A stretch of 64,000 bases of DNA from Flavobacteriales bacterium (GTDB taxonomy: Bacteria > Bacteroidota > Bacteroidia > Flavobacteriales_C > GCA-002722245). Positions 1 to 8,726 of this stretch are shown here, in pieces. Where the stretch lies: positions 35,121-99,120 of the forward strand of contig JAHEZL010000020.1 of NCBI GenBank assembly GCA_023251095.1, given 5' to 3'. The first letter of the stretch is position 1; each line of letters opens with the position of its first letter. The translations under genes and the position numbers were made by a program. The notes below the pieces were generated by a model. That model saw nothing but the letters and a program-made list of their open reading frames with translations, made no database searches and had not been told where the DNA came from.

Positions 1-3
1 TAA

Positions 4-1260
4 ATGAAACAGCGCCTCATCCAAATACTAATAGTCACCGGAGCCATCTCGGTTTTAGTGCTTTTCATCACCCAGTATTTCTGGGCGAAGGAGTTGCAGC
101 GTTTGGAAAACAACCAATTCAATCAAAAGGTGCACATCGCGCTCACCAATGTGGGCAATCGTTTGGAGCTCATCAACAAATTTTCTATTTCCAGAATTCA
201 TCCTATTGAACAAGTGGAGTACAATAAATTTGTGGTGAAAATCAACGACGTTGTTCAACCCAAACTTTTAAATACTTTATTGAAAAGAGAGTTTGATCGC
301 TACCGCATTCGCGAAGCGTATTACATCGCTATTTACGATTGCTTTACTGATTCAGTAGTGTACACCACCGAAACCGACAGTATCCGCATTGTTCCGTCGA
401 AAGATTATTCCATTAAATGGGACATCGACAGTCATAATTTCGGAGTGATTTTCCCCAATCGATCGGAAACCATCAATCAGCTCAACATCTGGTTAATCGC
501 GTCCATCGTGCCTATTGTGATGTTGTTGTTTTTCTCTTTTGCCATTTACGTGATCATCCGTCAGAAAAAACTGGATGAAATAAAAACTGATTTTATCAAT
601 AACATGACGCATGAGCTGAAGACGCCGATATCCACCATATCGCTGTCGAGTGAAGTGCTCATGACGCCCGGAATCGGCGAGAATCCGGATAGATTATCGC
701 GTTACGCCAAAATAATTTACGATGAAAATCAGCGATTGAAAGACCTGGTGGAAAAAGTATTGCAAATGGCTTTCTTCGAGAAAAAAGATTTTGAGTTGAA
801 AAAAGAAAATGCCAATATTCATCACATTATTTTACAGGCTGCCAATCGTTTTGAATTGCCGATCAAACAACAATCCGGAAAAATTGCCTTGGATCTGAAA
901 GCCGCAACGATAGAGCGAAAATTTGATGTGGGGCACATGACCAACGTGATTTCTAACCTCATTGACAATGCAATAAAATATTGTAAAAATGCCCCGGAAA
1001 TTTTTATTGAAACAACTTCCGACAAGCATTTCATTTACATTTCTGTAAAGGATAACGGCATTGGAATGAGTAAGGAAGAACTCAAAAACATCTTCACTAA
1101 ATTTTACAGAATTCCTACCGGAAATATTCATACAACCAAAGGATTCGGTATCGGACTCAATTACGTGAAACTCATTGTTGAAGCGCACAAAGGAACCATT
1201 TCTGTCGACAGTAAACTCAATGAAGGAAGTTCTTTTGTGATTAAATTACCCCTGGAATGA
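4..1260 (+). CDS. Sensor histidine kinase (RprX-like)
   Basis: Inner-membrane sensor kinase of a two-component system, 418 residues. Visible features are an N-terminal membrane helix (about residues 7-25), a periplasmic sensor segment of about 130 residues with no recognised domain, and a second membrane helix (about 162-185). A HisKA domain follows, with the phospho-accepting His203 in an H-box reading NMTHELKTP. The HATPase domain has its N-box (NLIDNAIKY), G1 (DNGIGM), F (FTKFYR) and G2 (GFGIGL) motifs intact. The gene starts right after a TAA at bases 1-3, perhaps the stop of an upstream gene. Its last four bases overlap the response regulator start, so the two are surely a cognate pair. 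It resembles Bacteroides RprX; the stimulus cannot be read from the sequence. Confidence 0.9.
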   Translation: MKQRLIQILIVTGAISVLVLFITQYFWAKELQRLENNQFNQKVHIALTNVGNRLELINKFSISRIHPIEQVEYNKFVVKINDVVQPKLLNTLLKREFDRYRIREAYYIAIYDCFTDSVVYTTETDSIRIVPSKDYSIKWDIDSHNFGVIFPNRSETINQLNIWLIASIVPIVMLLFFSFAIYVIIRQKKLDEIKTDFINNMTHELKTPISTISLSSEVLMTPGIGENPDRLSRYAKIIYDENQRLKDLVEKVLQMAFFEKKDFELKKENANIHHIILQAANRFELPIKQQSGKIALDLKAATIERKFDVGHMTNVISNLIDNAIKYCKNAPEIFIETTSDKHFIYISVKDNGIGMSKEELKNIFTKFYRIPTGNIHTTKGFGIGLNYVKLIVEAHKGTISVDSKLNEGSSFVIKLPLE

Positions 1261-1955
1261 AAGATGTGATCGGTAACATATTATTGGTGGAAGACGACGA
1301 AAATTTAGGCTTTGTCATCAAAGATAGTTTAGAAGACGAAGGTTATCTGGTTAATCTCGCAAAGGATGGAGAAGAGGGCTTCCGTTTGTTTCATAGCGCA
1401 ACTTATGACATCTGTTTACTGGATGTTATGCTTCCGCTAAAAGATGGATTTTCTTTGGCTCAGGACATTCGCAAAGCGAACCAGGAAGTGCCCATTATTT
1501 TTTTAACTGCCCGCTCTCTCGATGAAGATAAAATCAAGGGATTCCAATCGGGCGCCGATGATTATATCACCAAACCATTTAGCGTAAGTGAACTCAGCTA
1601 CAGGATTAAAGCGGTTTTAAAAAGAACAAAAAATTCAGAAACAAAAGATACTCAGAAAGATGTTTTTTTAATCGGTGCCTTCTCCTTTGATTTCCACAAT
1701 CAAACACTTTCTTTAAAAGGAGCAGAACAAACCCTCACCAAAAAAGAAGCTGATATTTTAAAGTTGTTGTGCCTCCATAAAAACCAATTGGTTTCCCGGG
1801 AAATGGCGCTAAAAGTGATTTGGGGCGACAATGATTATTTCAAGGGAAGGAGCATGGATGTGTTTATTACCAAGCTTAGGAAATATTTGAAAGACGATCC
1901 GAAAGTGGAGATCATCAACATTCACGGAACAGGATTTAAATTGACGGAGAAATAA
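1257..1955 (+). CDS. OmpR/PhoB-family response regulator (RprY-like)
   Basis: DNA-binding response regulator of 232 residues, partner of the kinase that overlaps it by 4 bases. The receiver domain (about residues 7-120) has the acidic pair EDDE near the N-terminus, the phospho-acceptor Asp56 in LLDVMLP, the conserved Thr in FLTAR, and Lys in the ITKPF turn. A winged-helix Trans_reg_C domain occupies about residues 135-230, with the usual recognition-helix region around GRSMDVFITKLRKYL. All catalytic positions look intact. The stop codon directly abuts the stop of the convergent holB gene. Target genes are unknown. Confidence 0.92.
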   Translation: MKDVIGNILLVEDDENLGFVIKDSLEDEGYLVNLAKDGEEGFRLFHSATYDICLLDVMLPLKDGFSLAQDIRKANQEVPIIFLTARSLDEDKIKGFQSGADDYITKPFSVSELSYRIKAVLKRTKNSETKDTQKDVFLIGAFSFDFHNQTLSLKGAEQTLTKKEADILKLLCLHKNQLVSREMALKVIWGDNDYFKGRSMDVFITKLRKYLKDDPKVEIINIHGTGFKLTEK

Positions 1956-3089
1956 TTAAAACTCCGCTTTCAGGCGCAGCATCTTACTCACATTCAAAGA
2001 AAGATTCATGAAAGTTATTTTCGGGTTAGCGTTGCGTGTGATTTGATTGTGCAGGTCTTCAAAGGCTTCGGTGAGCAAAATAATATTTCCACCGTGAATG
2101 AAAGGAGAAAATTTATCTAAAAAGGCCACTTCTTTTTCGTGCAGCATGTTGAGTCCGCTGCCGTAATTTTTCACTAAACATTCTCTGAAAAAACGCAGTC
2201 CGTATTCAGCAATGTTTTTTTGTCGCTCTCTACCTATTGTCGCCACGGCATCCACCCAGTTGGAAATATCAAGCACATTGGCAGTGTAGCAATAGCGCAT
2301 CCAATTTTGAAAATTGGTGATGTAAAAGTCTTCGTCTTCATTTCCATTGGCGATTTCAAGCGCCCGGTTGATGTTTCCTTCGCACAACAAACTGGCTGCT
2401 TTCGCTGCTTCAGGGTTGAAATGATAGCTGTCAACTAGTCCGGAACTGATTTCCGCGTCATTAGGCTTCGCTACTTTTATAATCTGAACTCTCGAAAGAA
2501 TAGTAGGTAACAGTGCATCAATATCTTGTGTGATGAGCAGTAAAACAGTATTTGCATCAGGCTCTTCTAGCGTTTTTAAAAGTTTGTTGGAGCTTTCAAT
2601 ATTCATTTTTTCCGGCAGCCAGATCAAAATGATTTTGCGCAGGGCTTCGTAAGATTTTAAACTGAGCTTTTGAATGATGTCCTGACTGTCGCGGGTGTTG
2701 ATGATGACTTGTTTGTTGTCTACTCCCAAAGCTTCCACCCAGCAATTCAAACCCAGGTAAGGATTCGTTTTAAGCAGATCTGTCCATTGCTGAAAAAATT
2801 GAGAGCTGCTGGCATTTTTTGTGATTTCCTTGTTGGTGGCCGTAGGAAAAATAAAATGTAAATCGGGATGTTGCAGTTTTTCAAATTTGATGCAGGAAGT
2901 ACAGTTTCCGCAACTGTCGTCACCTCTTTGCAAGCAATTGATGTATTGCGCATAGGCCAGTGCCAAAGCCAAAGCGCCGCTTCCTTCACGCTCCTCAAAA
3001 AGCTGGGCATGACTGATGCGGTTTTCATTTACTTGGGCTATCAGCCTTTGTTTGAGTCCGCTGTTTCCTATGACTTTTTTAAATTGCAT
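1956..3089 (-). CDS. holB: DNA polymerase III subunit delta' (clamp loader)
   Basis: Clamp-loader delta' subunit, 377 residues, acting in the DnaX complex that loads the sliding clamp at replication forks. The N-terminal AAA+-like domain has the RISHAQLF segment typical of delta'. Its P-loop is degenerate (EREGSGA replaces GxxxxGKT), as expected for this non-hydrolysing subunit. Four cysteines in the CLQRGDDSCGNCTSC region form the zinc module. The KTLEEP motif and the SRVQ segment (SRC in active paralogues) follow, then a helical collar domain. It converges tightly on the response regulator and diverges from pgk. A Bacteroidota -7 element lies just upstream on this strand. Confidence 0.88.
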   Translation of the reverse strand: MQFKKVIGNSGLKQRLIAQVNENRISHAQLFEEREGSGALALALAYAQYINCLQRGDDSCGNCTSCIKFEKLQHPDLHFIFPTATNKEITKNASSSQFFQQWTDLLKTNPYLGLNCWVEALGVDNKQVIINTRDSQDIIQKLSLKSYEALRKIILIWLPEKMNIESSNKLLKTLEEPDANTVLLLITQDIDALLPTILSRVQIIKVAKPNDAEISSGLVDSYHFNPEAAKAASLLCEGNINRALEIANGNEDEDFYITNFQNWMRYCYTANVLDISNWVDAVATIGRERQKNIAEYGLRFFRECLVKNYGSGLNMLHEKEVAFLDKFSPFIHGGNIILLTEAFEDLHNQITRNANPKITFMNLSLNVSKMLRLKAEF

Positions 3090-3100
3090 AACTCTCCTTT

Positions 3101-3108
3101 CAAAAGTA
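3101..3108 (-). promoter_or_regulatory. Promoter -7 element for holB
   Basis: Read on the minus strand, this is TACTTTTG, an exact match to the Bacteroidota sigma-A -7 consensus TAnnTTTG, 12 bases before the holB start. No clear TTTG at -33 was found, so this rests on the -7 box and its position. Confidence 0.5.
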
Positions 3109-3131
3109 TTAAAAAATAACGCGCTTTTCTT

Positions 3132-3139
3132 TACATTTG
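3132..3139 (+). promoter_or_regulatory. Promoter -7 element for pgk
   Basis: TACATTTG matches TAnnTTTG and lies 30 bases before the pgk ATG, leaving a short leader. With the oppositely oriented box at 3101-3108 it makes a compact divergent promoter region for holB and pgk. No convincing -33 element is visible. Confidence 0.55.
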
Positions 3140-3169
3140 GAGATACTTAAATAGAAAAAGATATACCCG

Positions 3170-4360
3170 ATGAAAACAGTCAGAGATTATGATTTTACAG
3201 GCAAGAAAGCCTTGGTTAGAGTTGATTTTAATGTTCCTTTCGATGAGCACTTTAATGTAACCGATGATACACGCATCAGATTGTCGATGCCAACGATAGA
3301 ATTAATTTTGAAAAAAGGAGGATCTGTAATTCTGATGTCGCATTTGGGCCGTCCGAAAAAAGGTCCTGAAGCTGCATTTTCTTTGAAACACATTGTTCCG
3401 ACTTTGGAAAAAGCTTTGGGCAAAAAAGTAAAATTCGCTGATGACTGTATCGGCGATCAGGCAAAAGAATTGGCTGCGTCTTTAAAAGCAGGTGAAGTTT
3501 TGGTTTTGGAAAACCTTCGTTTTTATAAAGAAGAAGAAGCGGGTGATGAAGCCTTTGCAGGGAAATTAGCGGCTTTGGGTGATTGTTATGTAAATGACGC
3601 TTTTGGTACCGCACATCGTGCACACGCCTCTACTACTATAGTAGCTAAATTTTTTCCTAAAGATAAAATGTTCGGATTGTTGTTGGCCGGAGAACTGGAA
3701 AGCATTGATAAAGCTTTAAAAACGGGTAAAGCGCCCTTGACTGCCATTATGGGCGGATCAAAAGTTTCTTCCAAAATTTCCATCATCATGCAGTTACTCG
3801 ATAAAGTAGATGTATTGATCATTGGCGGCGGAATGGGTTATACTTTTGCAAAGGCGCAAGGCGGAAAAGTAGGAACTTCAAAAGTGGAAGAGGATTATTT
3901 GCAAACGGCTTTGGATGTTATCAAGAAAGCGAAGGAAAAAGGAGTTAAATTATTTCTTCCGGTAGATTGTATCACAGCCGATGATTTTTCAAACGATGCT
4001 AAAACAGGAATTTCCCCAAACAATAATATTCCCGAGGGATTGATGGGCTTGGATGTTGGTCCGGAAACCAATAAAATATTTGCTGATGCTATTGAAAACG
4101 CCGGAACCATTTTATGGAACGGTCCGGTTGGCGTATTTGAAATGGAAAAATTTGAAAAAGGAACCGTATCTGTTGCCGATGCAATAGTGAAAGCTACGGC
4201 AAAAGGAGCTTTCTCTTTGATTGGCGGCGGAGATTCAGTAGCAGCGATCAATAAGTATCATTTGGCTGATAAAGTAAGTTATATCAGTACAGGTGGTGGC
4301 GCAATGCTGGAATATTTGGAAGGGCAAGTATTGCCGGGAGTAGAAGCTATATTGAATTAG
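3170..4360 (+). CDS. pgk: Phosphoglycerate kinase
   Basis: Cytosolic glycolytic enzyme interconverting 1,3-bisphosphoglycerate + ADP and 3-phosphoglycerate + ATP. At 396 residues it is normal bacterial length. The N-terminal domain shows the RVDFNVPF signature near residue 17, the SHLGRPK substrate-binding segment and the [14 protein letters not shown] motif. The C-terminal nucleotide domain has [10 protein letters not shown], the NGPVGVFE segment and the GGGDSVAA motif. It is transcribed alone, with its own promoter box upstream and a perfect inverted-repeat terminator downstream. Nothing is unusual. Confidence 0.98.
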   Translation: MKTVRDYDFTGKKALVRVDFNVPFDEHFNVTDDTRIRLSMPTIELILKKGGSVILMSHLGRPKKGPEAAFSLKHIVPTLEKALGKKVKFADDCIGDQAKELAASLKAGEVLVLENLRFYKEEEAGDEAFAGKLAALGDCYVNDAFGTAHRAHASTTIVAKFFPKDKMFGLLLAGELESIDKALKTGKAPLTAIMGGSKVSSKISIIMQLLDKVDVLIIGGGMGYTFAKAQGGKVGTSKVEEDYLQTALDVIKKAKEKGVKLFLPVDCITADDFSNDAKTGISPNNNIPEGLMGLDVGPETNKIFADAIENAGTILWNGPVGVFEMEKFEKGTVSVADAIVKATAKGAFSLIGGGDSVAAINKYHLADKVSYISTGGGAMLEYLEGQVLPGVEAILN

Positions 4361-4380
4361 TTATAAAACAACTCTTAAAT

Positions 4381-4420
4381 AAGAAAACCCGTTCCGTAAT
4401 TTTACGGAACGGGTTTTCTT
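4381..4420 (+). terminator. Strong terminator after pgk
   Basis: A perfect 19-base inverted repeat (4381-4399 and 4402-4420) separated by only two bases, with a GC-rich core and A-rich left and T-rich right flanks. The stem starts 20 bases after the pgk stop. It is symmetric enough to work in both directions. Confidence 0.88.
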
Positions 4421-4440
4421 ATTTTCCCTTCTTAAGGAAA

Positions 4441-4476
4441 GGTCATAAAAAAGAAAATCCCGACTAGGTCGGGATT
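4441..4476 (-). terminator. Terminator after the small lipoprotein gene
   Basis: Stem AATCCCGAC/GTCGGGATT with a 3-base loop (4456-4476). On the minus strand it is followed by a T-rich run (4455 down to 4445). It lies 35 bases downstream of the stop of the minus-strand lipoprotein gene. Confidence 0.8.
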
Positions 4477-4510
4477 AACTTTTTGCTTTTTTCTCTTTCG
4501 AGAGCGGCTA

Positions 4511-4696
4511 CTAGTGAGCAGCAGCAGTGTCAGCAACAACTGCAGCAGTGTCAGCAGCAGGAGCTTCAGCAGCAGGAGCTTCAACAGCAGCAGCTGTAGT
4601 ATCAGCTCCAGAAGCGTTAGCGTCAGCAGCTTCGCCACCACAAGATGCAAGAACTACAACAGCAGCTCCCAATAAAAATTTAGTTACATTTTTCAT
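4511..4696 (-). CDS. Small Ala-rich lipoprotein with short tandem repeats
   Basis: A 61-residue protein with a clear lipoprotein signal: residues 1-18 are hydrophobic and end in LAS before the lipidated Cys19. The mature part is only about 43 residues, made almost wholly of Ala, Glu, Asp, Pro, Thr and Val. It includes a tandem EAPAA repeat and two DTAA units. No domain is recognisable. I chose ATG 4696; an in-frame TTG two codons upstream is less likely. It has its own full promoter and terminator, so it looks like an expressed single-gene unit rather than a random ORF. It is probably an envelope-anchored disordered peptide; function unknown. Confidence 0.7.
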   Translation of the reverse strand: MKNVTKFLLGAAVVVLASCGGEAADANASGADTTAAAVEAPAAEAPAADTAAVVADTAAAH

Positions 4697-4730
4697 GTTC
4701 AACGTTTTAAGATTAAATTCACTTACGCTG

Positions 4731-4763
4731 CAAAATTATTAAATAATTTTAATTTCCATCAAA
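4731..4763 (-). promoter_or_regulatory. Complete Bacteroidota sigma-A promoter
   Basis: On the minus strand, TTTG (4763-4760) is followed after 21 bases by TAATTTTG (4738-4731). This matches the Bacteroidota consensus TTTG-N19-21-TAnnTTTG in both boxes and spacing. It lies about 35 bases upstream of the small lipoprotein start. It is the best full promoter I found in the window. Confidence 0.72.
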
Positions 4764-4799
4764 TATTTTACAAATAATCTTCTTTTAATCTTCTTTTGT

Positions 4800-4807
4800 T
4801 ACATTTG
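4800..4807 (+). promoter_or_regulatory. Promoter -7 element for sodA
   Basis: TACATTTG matches TAnnTTTG, 22 bases before the superoxide dismutase ATG. It is oriented away from the lipoprotein promoter at 4731-4763. No -33 TTTG at the right spacing is visible. Confidence 0.55.
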
Positions 4808-4829
4808 AGAGATTCTAAAAACAATCATT

Positions 4830-5438
4830 ATGGCTTTTAAACTACCCGAATTACCTTACGCCTACGACGCGTTGGAACCACATGTTGATGCAAAAACAAT
4901 GGAAATTCACCATAGTAAACATCACAATGCATATACAACCAATTTGAACAATGCTATTGCCGGAACTCCTTTGGAGTCGAAATCTATTGAAGAAATACTA
5001 AAATCAATTTCTACTGCTGCGCCTGTTGTGCGAAATAACGGAGGTGGATTTTTCAACCACTGCCTTTTCTGGGAAGTAATGTCGCCAAATGGCGGAGGAA
5101 CTCCAACAGGTGAGTTGGCTGAAGCCATTAACGCTTCTTTTGGTTCATTTGATGCTTTTAAAACAGAGTTTTCAAATGCTGCTGCTACCCGTTTTGGTTC
5201 AGGATGGGCTTGGTTAAGCGTTAAATCTGATGGTAAACTAGTGGTTTCGTCTACTCCTAACCAAGACAATCCGTTAATGGATGTGGCGGATGTTAAAGGC
5301 ACTCCTATCTTAGGATTGGATGTTTGGGAACATGCTTATTATCTGAAGTATCAAAACAGAAGACCTGATTATGTTGGAGCGTTCTTCAATGTAATCAACT
5401 GGAAAAAAGTAGCTGAGCTTTACGCAAAGGCGAAATAA
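4830..5438 (+). CDS. sodA: Superoxide dismutase, Mn-type
   Basis: Cytosolic superoxide dismutase, 202 residues, converting superoxide to peroxide and oxygen. The four metal ligands are visible: His27 (in EIHHSKHH), His77 (NHCLFW), Asp164 and His168 (DVWEHAYY). Two positions favour manganese over iron: Gly-Gly before the second ligand (NNGGGFFNH) and Gln in the NQDNPLM segment, where Mn enzymes have Gln. Metal choice in Bacteroidota is sometimes cambialistic, so specificity is an inference. It is monocistronic, with an upstream promoter box and a terminator directly downstream. No signal peptide is present. Confidence 0.95.
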   Translation: MAFKLPELPYAYDALEPHVDAKTMEIHHSKHHNAYTTNLNNAIAGTPLESKSIEEILKSISTAAPVVRNNGGGFFNHCLFWEVMSPNGGGTPTGELAEAINASFGSFDAFKTEFSNAAATRFGSGWAWLSVKSDGKLVVSSTPNQDNPLMDVADVKGTPILGLDVWEHAYYLKYQNRRPDYVGAFFNVINWKKVAELYAKAK

Positions 5439-5459
5439 ACCGGACACGATATAAAAATG

Positions 5460-5493
5460 AAATCCCATTGGTTTTGGCCAATGGGATTTTTTT
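5460..5493 (+). terminator. Terminator after sodA
   Basis: A 12-base perfect stem (5460-5471 with 5478-5489), loop of six bases, followed by Ts. It lies between sodA and the convergent DUF4270 gene and probably serves both directions. Confidence 0.85.
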
Positions 5494-5510
5494 ATGCCTG
5501 ATGGTATGAA

Positions 5511-6848
5511 TTATTTTTTGGTGGAGTAATACAGAAGCAGCTTTGTTCTGCTGACGTTATTTTGATCAGTGCCGTCCAGAATGACTCTTTTGGGAGAAAC
5601 TCCATTAGCAGTAGAATAAAGAATCAATTTGGTGGTGTTCTCCTGCGCGAGGATTTTTTTATAAATATAATTTGTAATCACAAAGCGATATTGCCCCTTG
5701 CTTGTTTCAAAACCTCCGCCATAAGTTCCTATGCCGGGATTTGACATGCCGGAATAGTTAGGGTCGTTGAAATCCGGGAAACCTTTTGAATTAATAGTAC
5801 CATCATTTCCTATAGTAGGAGAGGAATAACCAAGGGAGTCTTTAAATAAAATTGTTCCCTGAGGAAGTGAATAAACATTGTCGGATCCTGTTTTTCTTGG
5901 CAAAATTAACTCAGCGCGATGAATCAAAAATTGTTTGTCTTTTGCCCATTCAGCGATATGAGGAAATTTAATAATGACTCTGGTCCCGCCTAAAGACTGA
6001 AGGAAAAGCTGCGATTTCCCAAGAGTATGATCATTGAGTTGCGCCTTCAAATCTGTAGTGCCTGAATAATCATGGCTGTATTTTCCGAAATATCTTGCTG
6101 CTGCCGGAATAGTGAGGTTAAAAGTAAGGCCGCTGTTACCGTCGTTATGATAATACAAAGTAATTTTAGTGTTTGAATGAGATGGGTTAATCATATATAA
6201 AGCACCTTCATCTGCATTTAATGAAACTTGTTGTGCCTTAATGGTAATTCCTTTAAAAAACTTTACAAAATGAACGTTGCTGTCTAAGTCGGTAGATAAA
6301 GCACTGAGGATATTTTGCCCTACAGCATCTTGCAATTTAATTCTTACTATGCCGGTGTCTGCTAAAAATAAAGTGCTGCCAATTTCAGTGGAATAAGCCA
6401 GAGCATCAGTGGAAAAATAAGCAGGAACAGAAGAAGAGAAGGCTTCATCAAGGGTGTAAGCCTTAAAAGTAGTGCTTTGTTGTGCCAACGGTTTGTAAAT
6501 GGTATCCACCTGAAAGGAGAGAACAATGGAATCAATCAATGGATTTGTTCCGAAAGAAGGAACTTTCGACAATAAAAACTGAGTAAAAAACTGAGCGTGG
6601 GTGATCCCGAAATCGGGATCGTTAAATTCTCCCAGCGCAATTCGGGAAATATTTTCAGTATAGATGGAGTCGGTTTGTTCGGTATAAGCCTCAACGGTAA
6701 AAGTGTCTACCTTAATGGCATTCAATATGTCTTCATCGGGAATCAAAGAAGAACCTACATTGGTTTCCTTTTTGCAGCCCTGCAATACAATGATGAAAAT
6801 ACTAAAAAATGCTATAAGCCTTGAAAGGCGAAAATTTCTGCTGATCAT
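5511..6848 (-). CDS. DUF4270 family outer-membrane lipoprotein
   Basis: Lipoprotein of 445 residues with a type II signal peptide ending LQG before Cys25. The mature N-terminus (NVGSSLIPDEDIL) and overall length match DUF4270, a family found in Bacteroidota and of unknown function. The sequence is rich in beta-strand patterns with no catalytic motif. It lies 3 bases downstream of the half glycogen synthase gene on the same strand, so the two are probably co-transcribed. I recall this pairing beside panC in many Bacteroidota. That suggests a conserved neighbourhood rather than a known shared pathway. Confidence 0.82.
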   Translation of the reverse strand: MISRNFRLSRLIAFFSIFIIVLQGCKKETNVGSSLIPDEDILNAIKVDTFTVEAYTEQTDSIYTENISRIALGEFNDPDFGITHAQFFTQFLLSKVPSFGTNPLIDSIVLSFQVDTIYKPLAQQSTTFKAYTLDEAFSSSVPAYFSTDALAYSTEIGSTLFLADTGIVRIKLQDAVGQNILSALSTDLDSNVHFVKFFKGITIKAQQVSLNADEGALYMINPSHSNTKITLYYHNDGNSGLTFNLTIPAAARYFGKYSHDYSGTTDLKAQLNDHTLGKSQLFLQSLGGTRVIIKFPHIAEWAKDKQFLIHRAELILPRKTGSDNVYSLPQGTILFKDSLGYSSPTIGNDGTINSKGFPDFNDPNYSGMSNPGIGTYGGGFETSKGQYRFVITNYIYKKILAQENTTKLILYSTANGVSPKRVILDGTDQNNVSRTKLLLYYSTKK

Positions 6849-6851
6849 TTA

Positions 6852-7679
6852 CTAATTCGTTTCTACTGCTGCTTCTTCCAAAACAGCATCATAAAATTTA
6901 TTGTATTGATCAACGTACTCTTCTTTGCTGTAGTATTCAAGTGTAGGTTTTTTCAGGGAATTAATGAACTTGTTCATTTTAGTGTCCAAAACTTCACTTC
7001 CCTTTACAACCGCATCGGCCCATTCTATCCCCAGCTTGTTAATGCTTTCAAAATCGGGTGTGGCTGCGGCTTTCAGATTTTTAATGTTCACCCCGTCAAT
7101 CACTGCTTTTTCAGCATAACGCTTGTCGAGAGTTTTATCAAACCCTTCATTATAAACAGAGTAAACCACTTTTGAGTTTTCAAAAATAGGATCTTCGTTA
7201 AATACTTTTTTAATGTATAAAGGAACCAAAGCGGTCATCCATCCGTGACAGTGAATGATATCGGGCGACCAGCCTAATTTTTTTACGGTTTCTAAAACGC
7301 CTCTGCAGAAAAAGATAGAGCGTTCGTCATTGTCGGCATATAATTTTCCGGCCTTATCTCTTAAACCATATTTTCTTTCAAAATATTCATCGTTGTCAAT
7401 GAAATATACCTGCATTCTTGCGGGCTGAATAGAAGCTACTTTAATTAAAAGAGGGTGATCGGAATCATCAATGATGAGGTTCATTCCCGAAAGTCGGATG
7501 ACTTCATGCAATTGATTTCTGCGCTCATTGATACAACCAAAACGAGGCATGAAAACTCGAATTTCTTTACCTTTTCCTTGAATACCGTGAGGAAGATATC
7601 TGGCTACAGATGCAATTTCCGACTCTTCGTGGTAAGGTATCATCTCTTGTGATACAAATAAAACTCTTGGTTTCTTCAT
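6852..7679 (-). CDS. Glycogen/starch synthase N-terminal-domain protein (half-length)
   Basis: A 275-residue protein matching only the N-terminal Rossmann domain of GT5 glycogen synthases (about 480 residues). Supporting segments are VLFVSQEMIPY at the start, the PDIIHCHGWMTALVPLYIKK segment, and a central region like the synthase substrate lobe. The usual KTGGLADV ADP-glucose loop is replaced by a glutamate-rich EESEIASVARYLP. The whole C-terminal GT1-type domain is absent. The ORF is intact with clean ends, so this is a conserved short family rather than a truncation. It may be a partner or regulatory protein rather than an active synthase. It is co-directional with DUF4270 and divergent from panC. 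Confidence 0.8.
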   Translation of the reverse strand: MKKPRVLFVSQEMIPYHEESEIASVARYLPHGIQGKGKEIRVFMPRFGCINERRNQLHEVIRLSGMNLIIDDSDHPLLIKVASIQPARMQVYFIDNDEYFERKYGLRDKAGKLYADNDERSIFFCRGVLETVKKLGWSPDIIHCHGWMTALVPLYIKKVFNEDPIFENSKVVYSVYNEGFDKTLDKRYAEKAVIDGVNIKNLKAAATPDFESINKLGIEWADAVVKGSEVLDTKMNKFINSLKKPTLEYYSKEEYVDQYNKFYDAVLEEAAVETN

Positions 7680-7871
7680 TACAACTGCTTTAGACCACTC
7701 GCGATAACCGAAAAATAAGAGACTTTAGCGGAAATGAACTTAAAGGTGACTGCTCTTATGTTTTGACGAGTAAAATTCTCTGCGAAAATAGTAAAAATCT
7801 TGCTAAGATTCAAGCGTAAAGGGAAATAGCATCATATTTATTTTACCTTTAAGCCCTTTTATTTTAAAAAA

Positions 7872-8717
7872 ATGCTGATTGTAAGGAAACGAAAAGAAAT
7901 GGAAGCCTTGGTGCGCGGGTATAAGGCCGAAAACAATAAAATCGGCTTTGTTCCAACGATGGGTTATTTGCATGAGGGGCACGCATCATTGATTCGCCAA
8001 TCTGTAGCAAACAATTCAATTACTATTTGCAGCATCTTCGTTAATCCAACACAGTTCAACAATCCCGAAGATTTCCGACTCTATCCGAAGAATGAAAAGG
8101 GAGATGTTGAGTTGTTGCAACAAAACAAATGTGATGTGTTGTTTATCCCCGGAGATGAGTTTGTGAATGACATCCTAGACGTGATGATTGATATGAAAGG
8201 GGCCGATAAAATTCTGGAAGGGGAATTCCGACCTGGCCATTTTAAAGGAATGGTGAATATTGTTGCCCTGCTTTTTCAGGTTGTACAGCCACACAAAGCT
8301 TATTTCGGACAAAAAGATTTTCAGCAATTGTGCATTGTGCAAATGCTAAGGGCACAAAAATTTCCGAAAATCGAAATCATTCCTTCACCAACAATAAGAG
8401 AAGAAAGCGGTTTGGCCATGAGTTCACGAAATGCCCGTTTATCAAAAGAAGAAAAACAAAATGCCCTCAAAATATCACAGGCACTTTTTTCCATCAGGGA
8501 GCACTCCAAACAAATTTGGAGTGCCAAAACATTAAAGGATCAAGCAATAAAAGATTTTTTTTCTTCTGAAGAATTAAAACTAGAATATCTGGAAATAGTT
8601 GATGCACAAACACTTGTGCCTGTTTCCGACTTAGCCTCCGGTCTTCCGATCGTGGTTTGTATCGCTGCTTTTGCAGGAAAAGTGAGGTTAATCGACAATA
8701 TTATTATTAATTCTTAA
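7872..8717 (+). CDS. panC: Pantothenate synthetase
   Basis: Joins pantoate and beta-alanine with ATP to make pantothenate, the coenzyme A precursor. At 281 residues it is typical length. Visible signatures are FVPTMGYLHEGHASLI (the HIGH-type ATP site), FVNPTQFNNPEDF, FGQKDFQQL, and the KMSKS-equivalent SSRNARLSKEE. It is followed 9 bases later by panD, which supplies its beta-alanine, so the two form a functional unit. Upstream, TACCTTTA (7852-7859) is a one-mismatch version of the -7 element. Confidence 0.97.
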   Translation: MLIVRKRKEMEALVRGYKAENNKIGFVPTMGYLHEGHASLIRQSVANNSITICSIFVNPTQFNNPEDFRLYPKNEKGDVELLQQNKCDVLFIPGDEFVNDILDVMIDMKGADKILEGEFRPGHFKGMVNIVALLFQVVQPHKAYFGQKDFQQLCIVQMLRAQKFPKIEIIPSPTIREESGLAMSSRNARLSKEEKQNALKISQALFSIREHSKQIWSAKTLKDQAIKDFFSSEELKLEYLEIVDAQTLVPVSDLASGLPIVVCIAAFAGKVRLIDNIIINS

Positions 8718-8726
8718 TTTCGCTGA

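Noticed and set aside
1956..3089. Degenerate Walker A in HolB as a damaged gene
   Set aside because: The delta' subunit normally lacks a functional P-loop; the zinc module and other motifs are intact.
4520..4600. CAGCAG-type tandem triplets resembling a microsatellite or CRISPR-like repeat
   Set aside because: They encode the Ala/Glu/Pro repeats of the small lipoprotein; no spacers, and spacing is codon-periodic.
6852..7679. Half glycogen synthase as a truncated pseudogene
   Set aside because: Start and stop are clean, there are no frameshifts, and the downstream DUF4270 gene follows by 3 bases; I also recall this length in other Bacteroidota.
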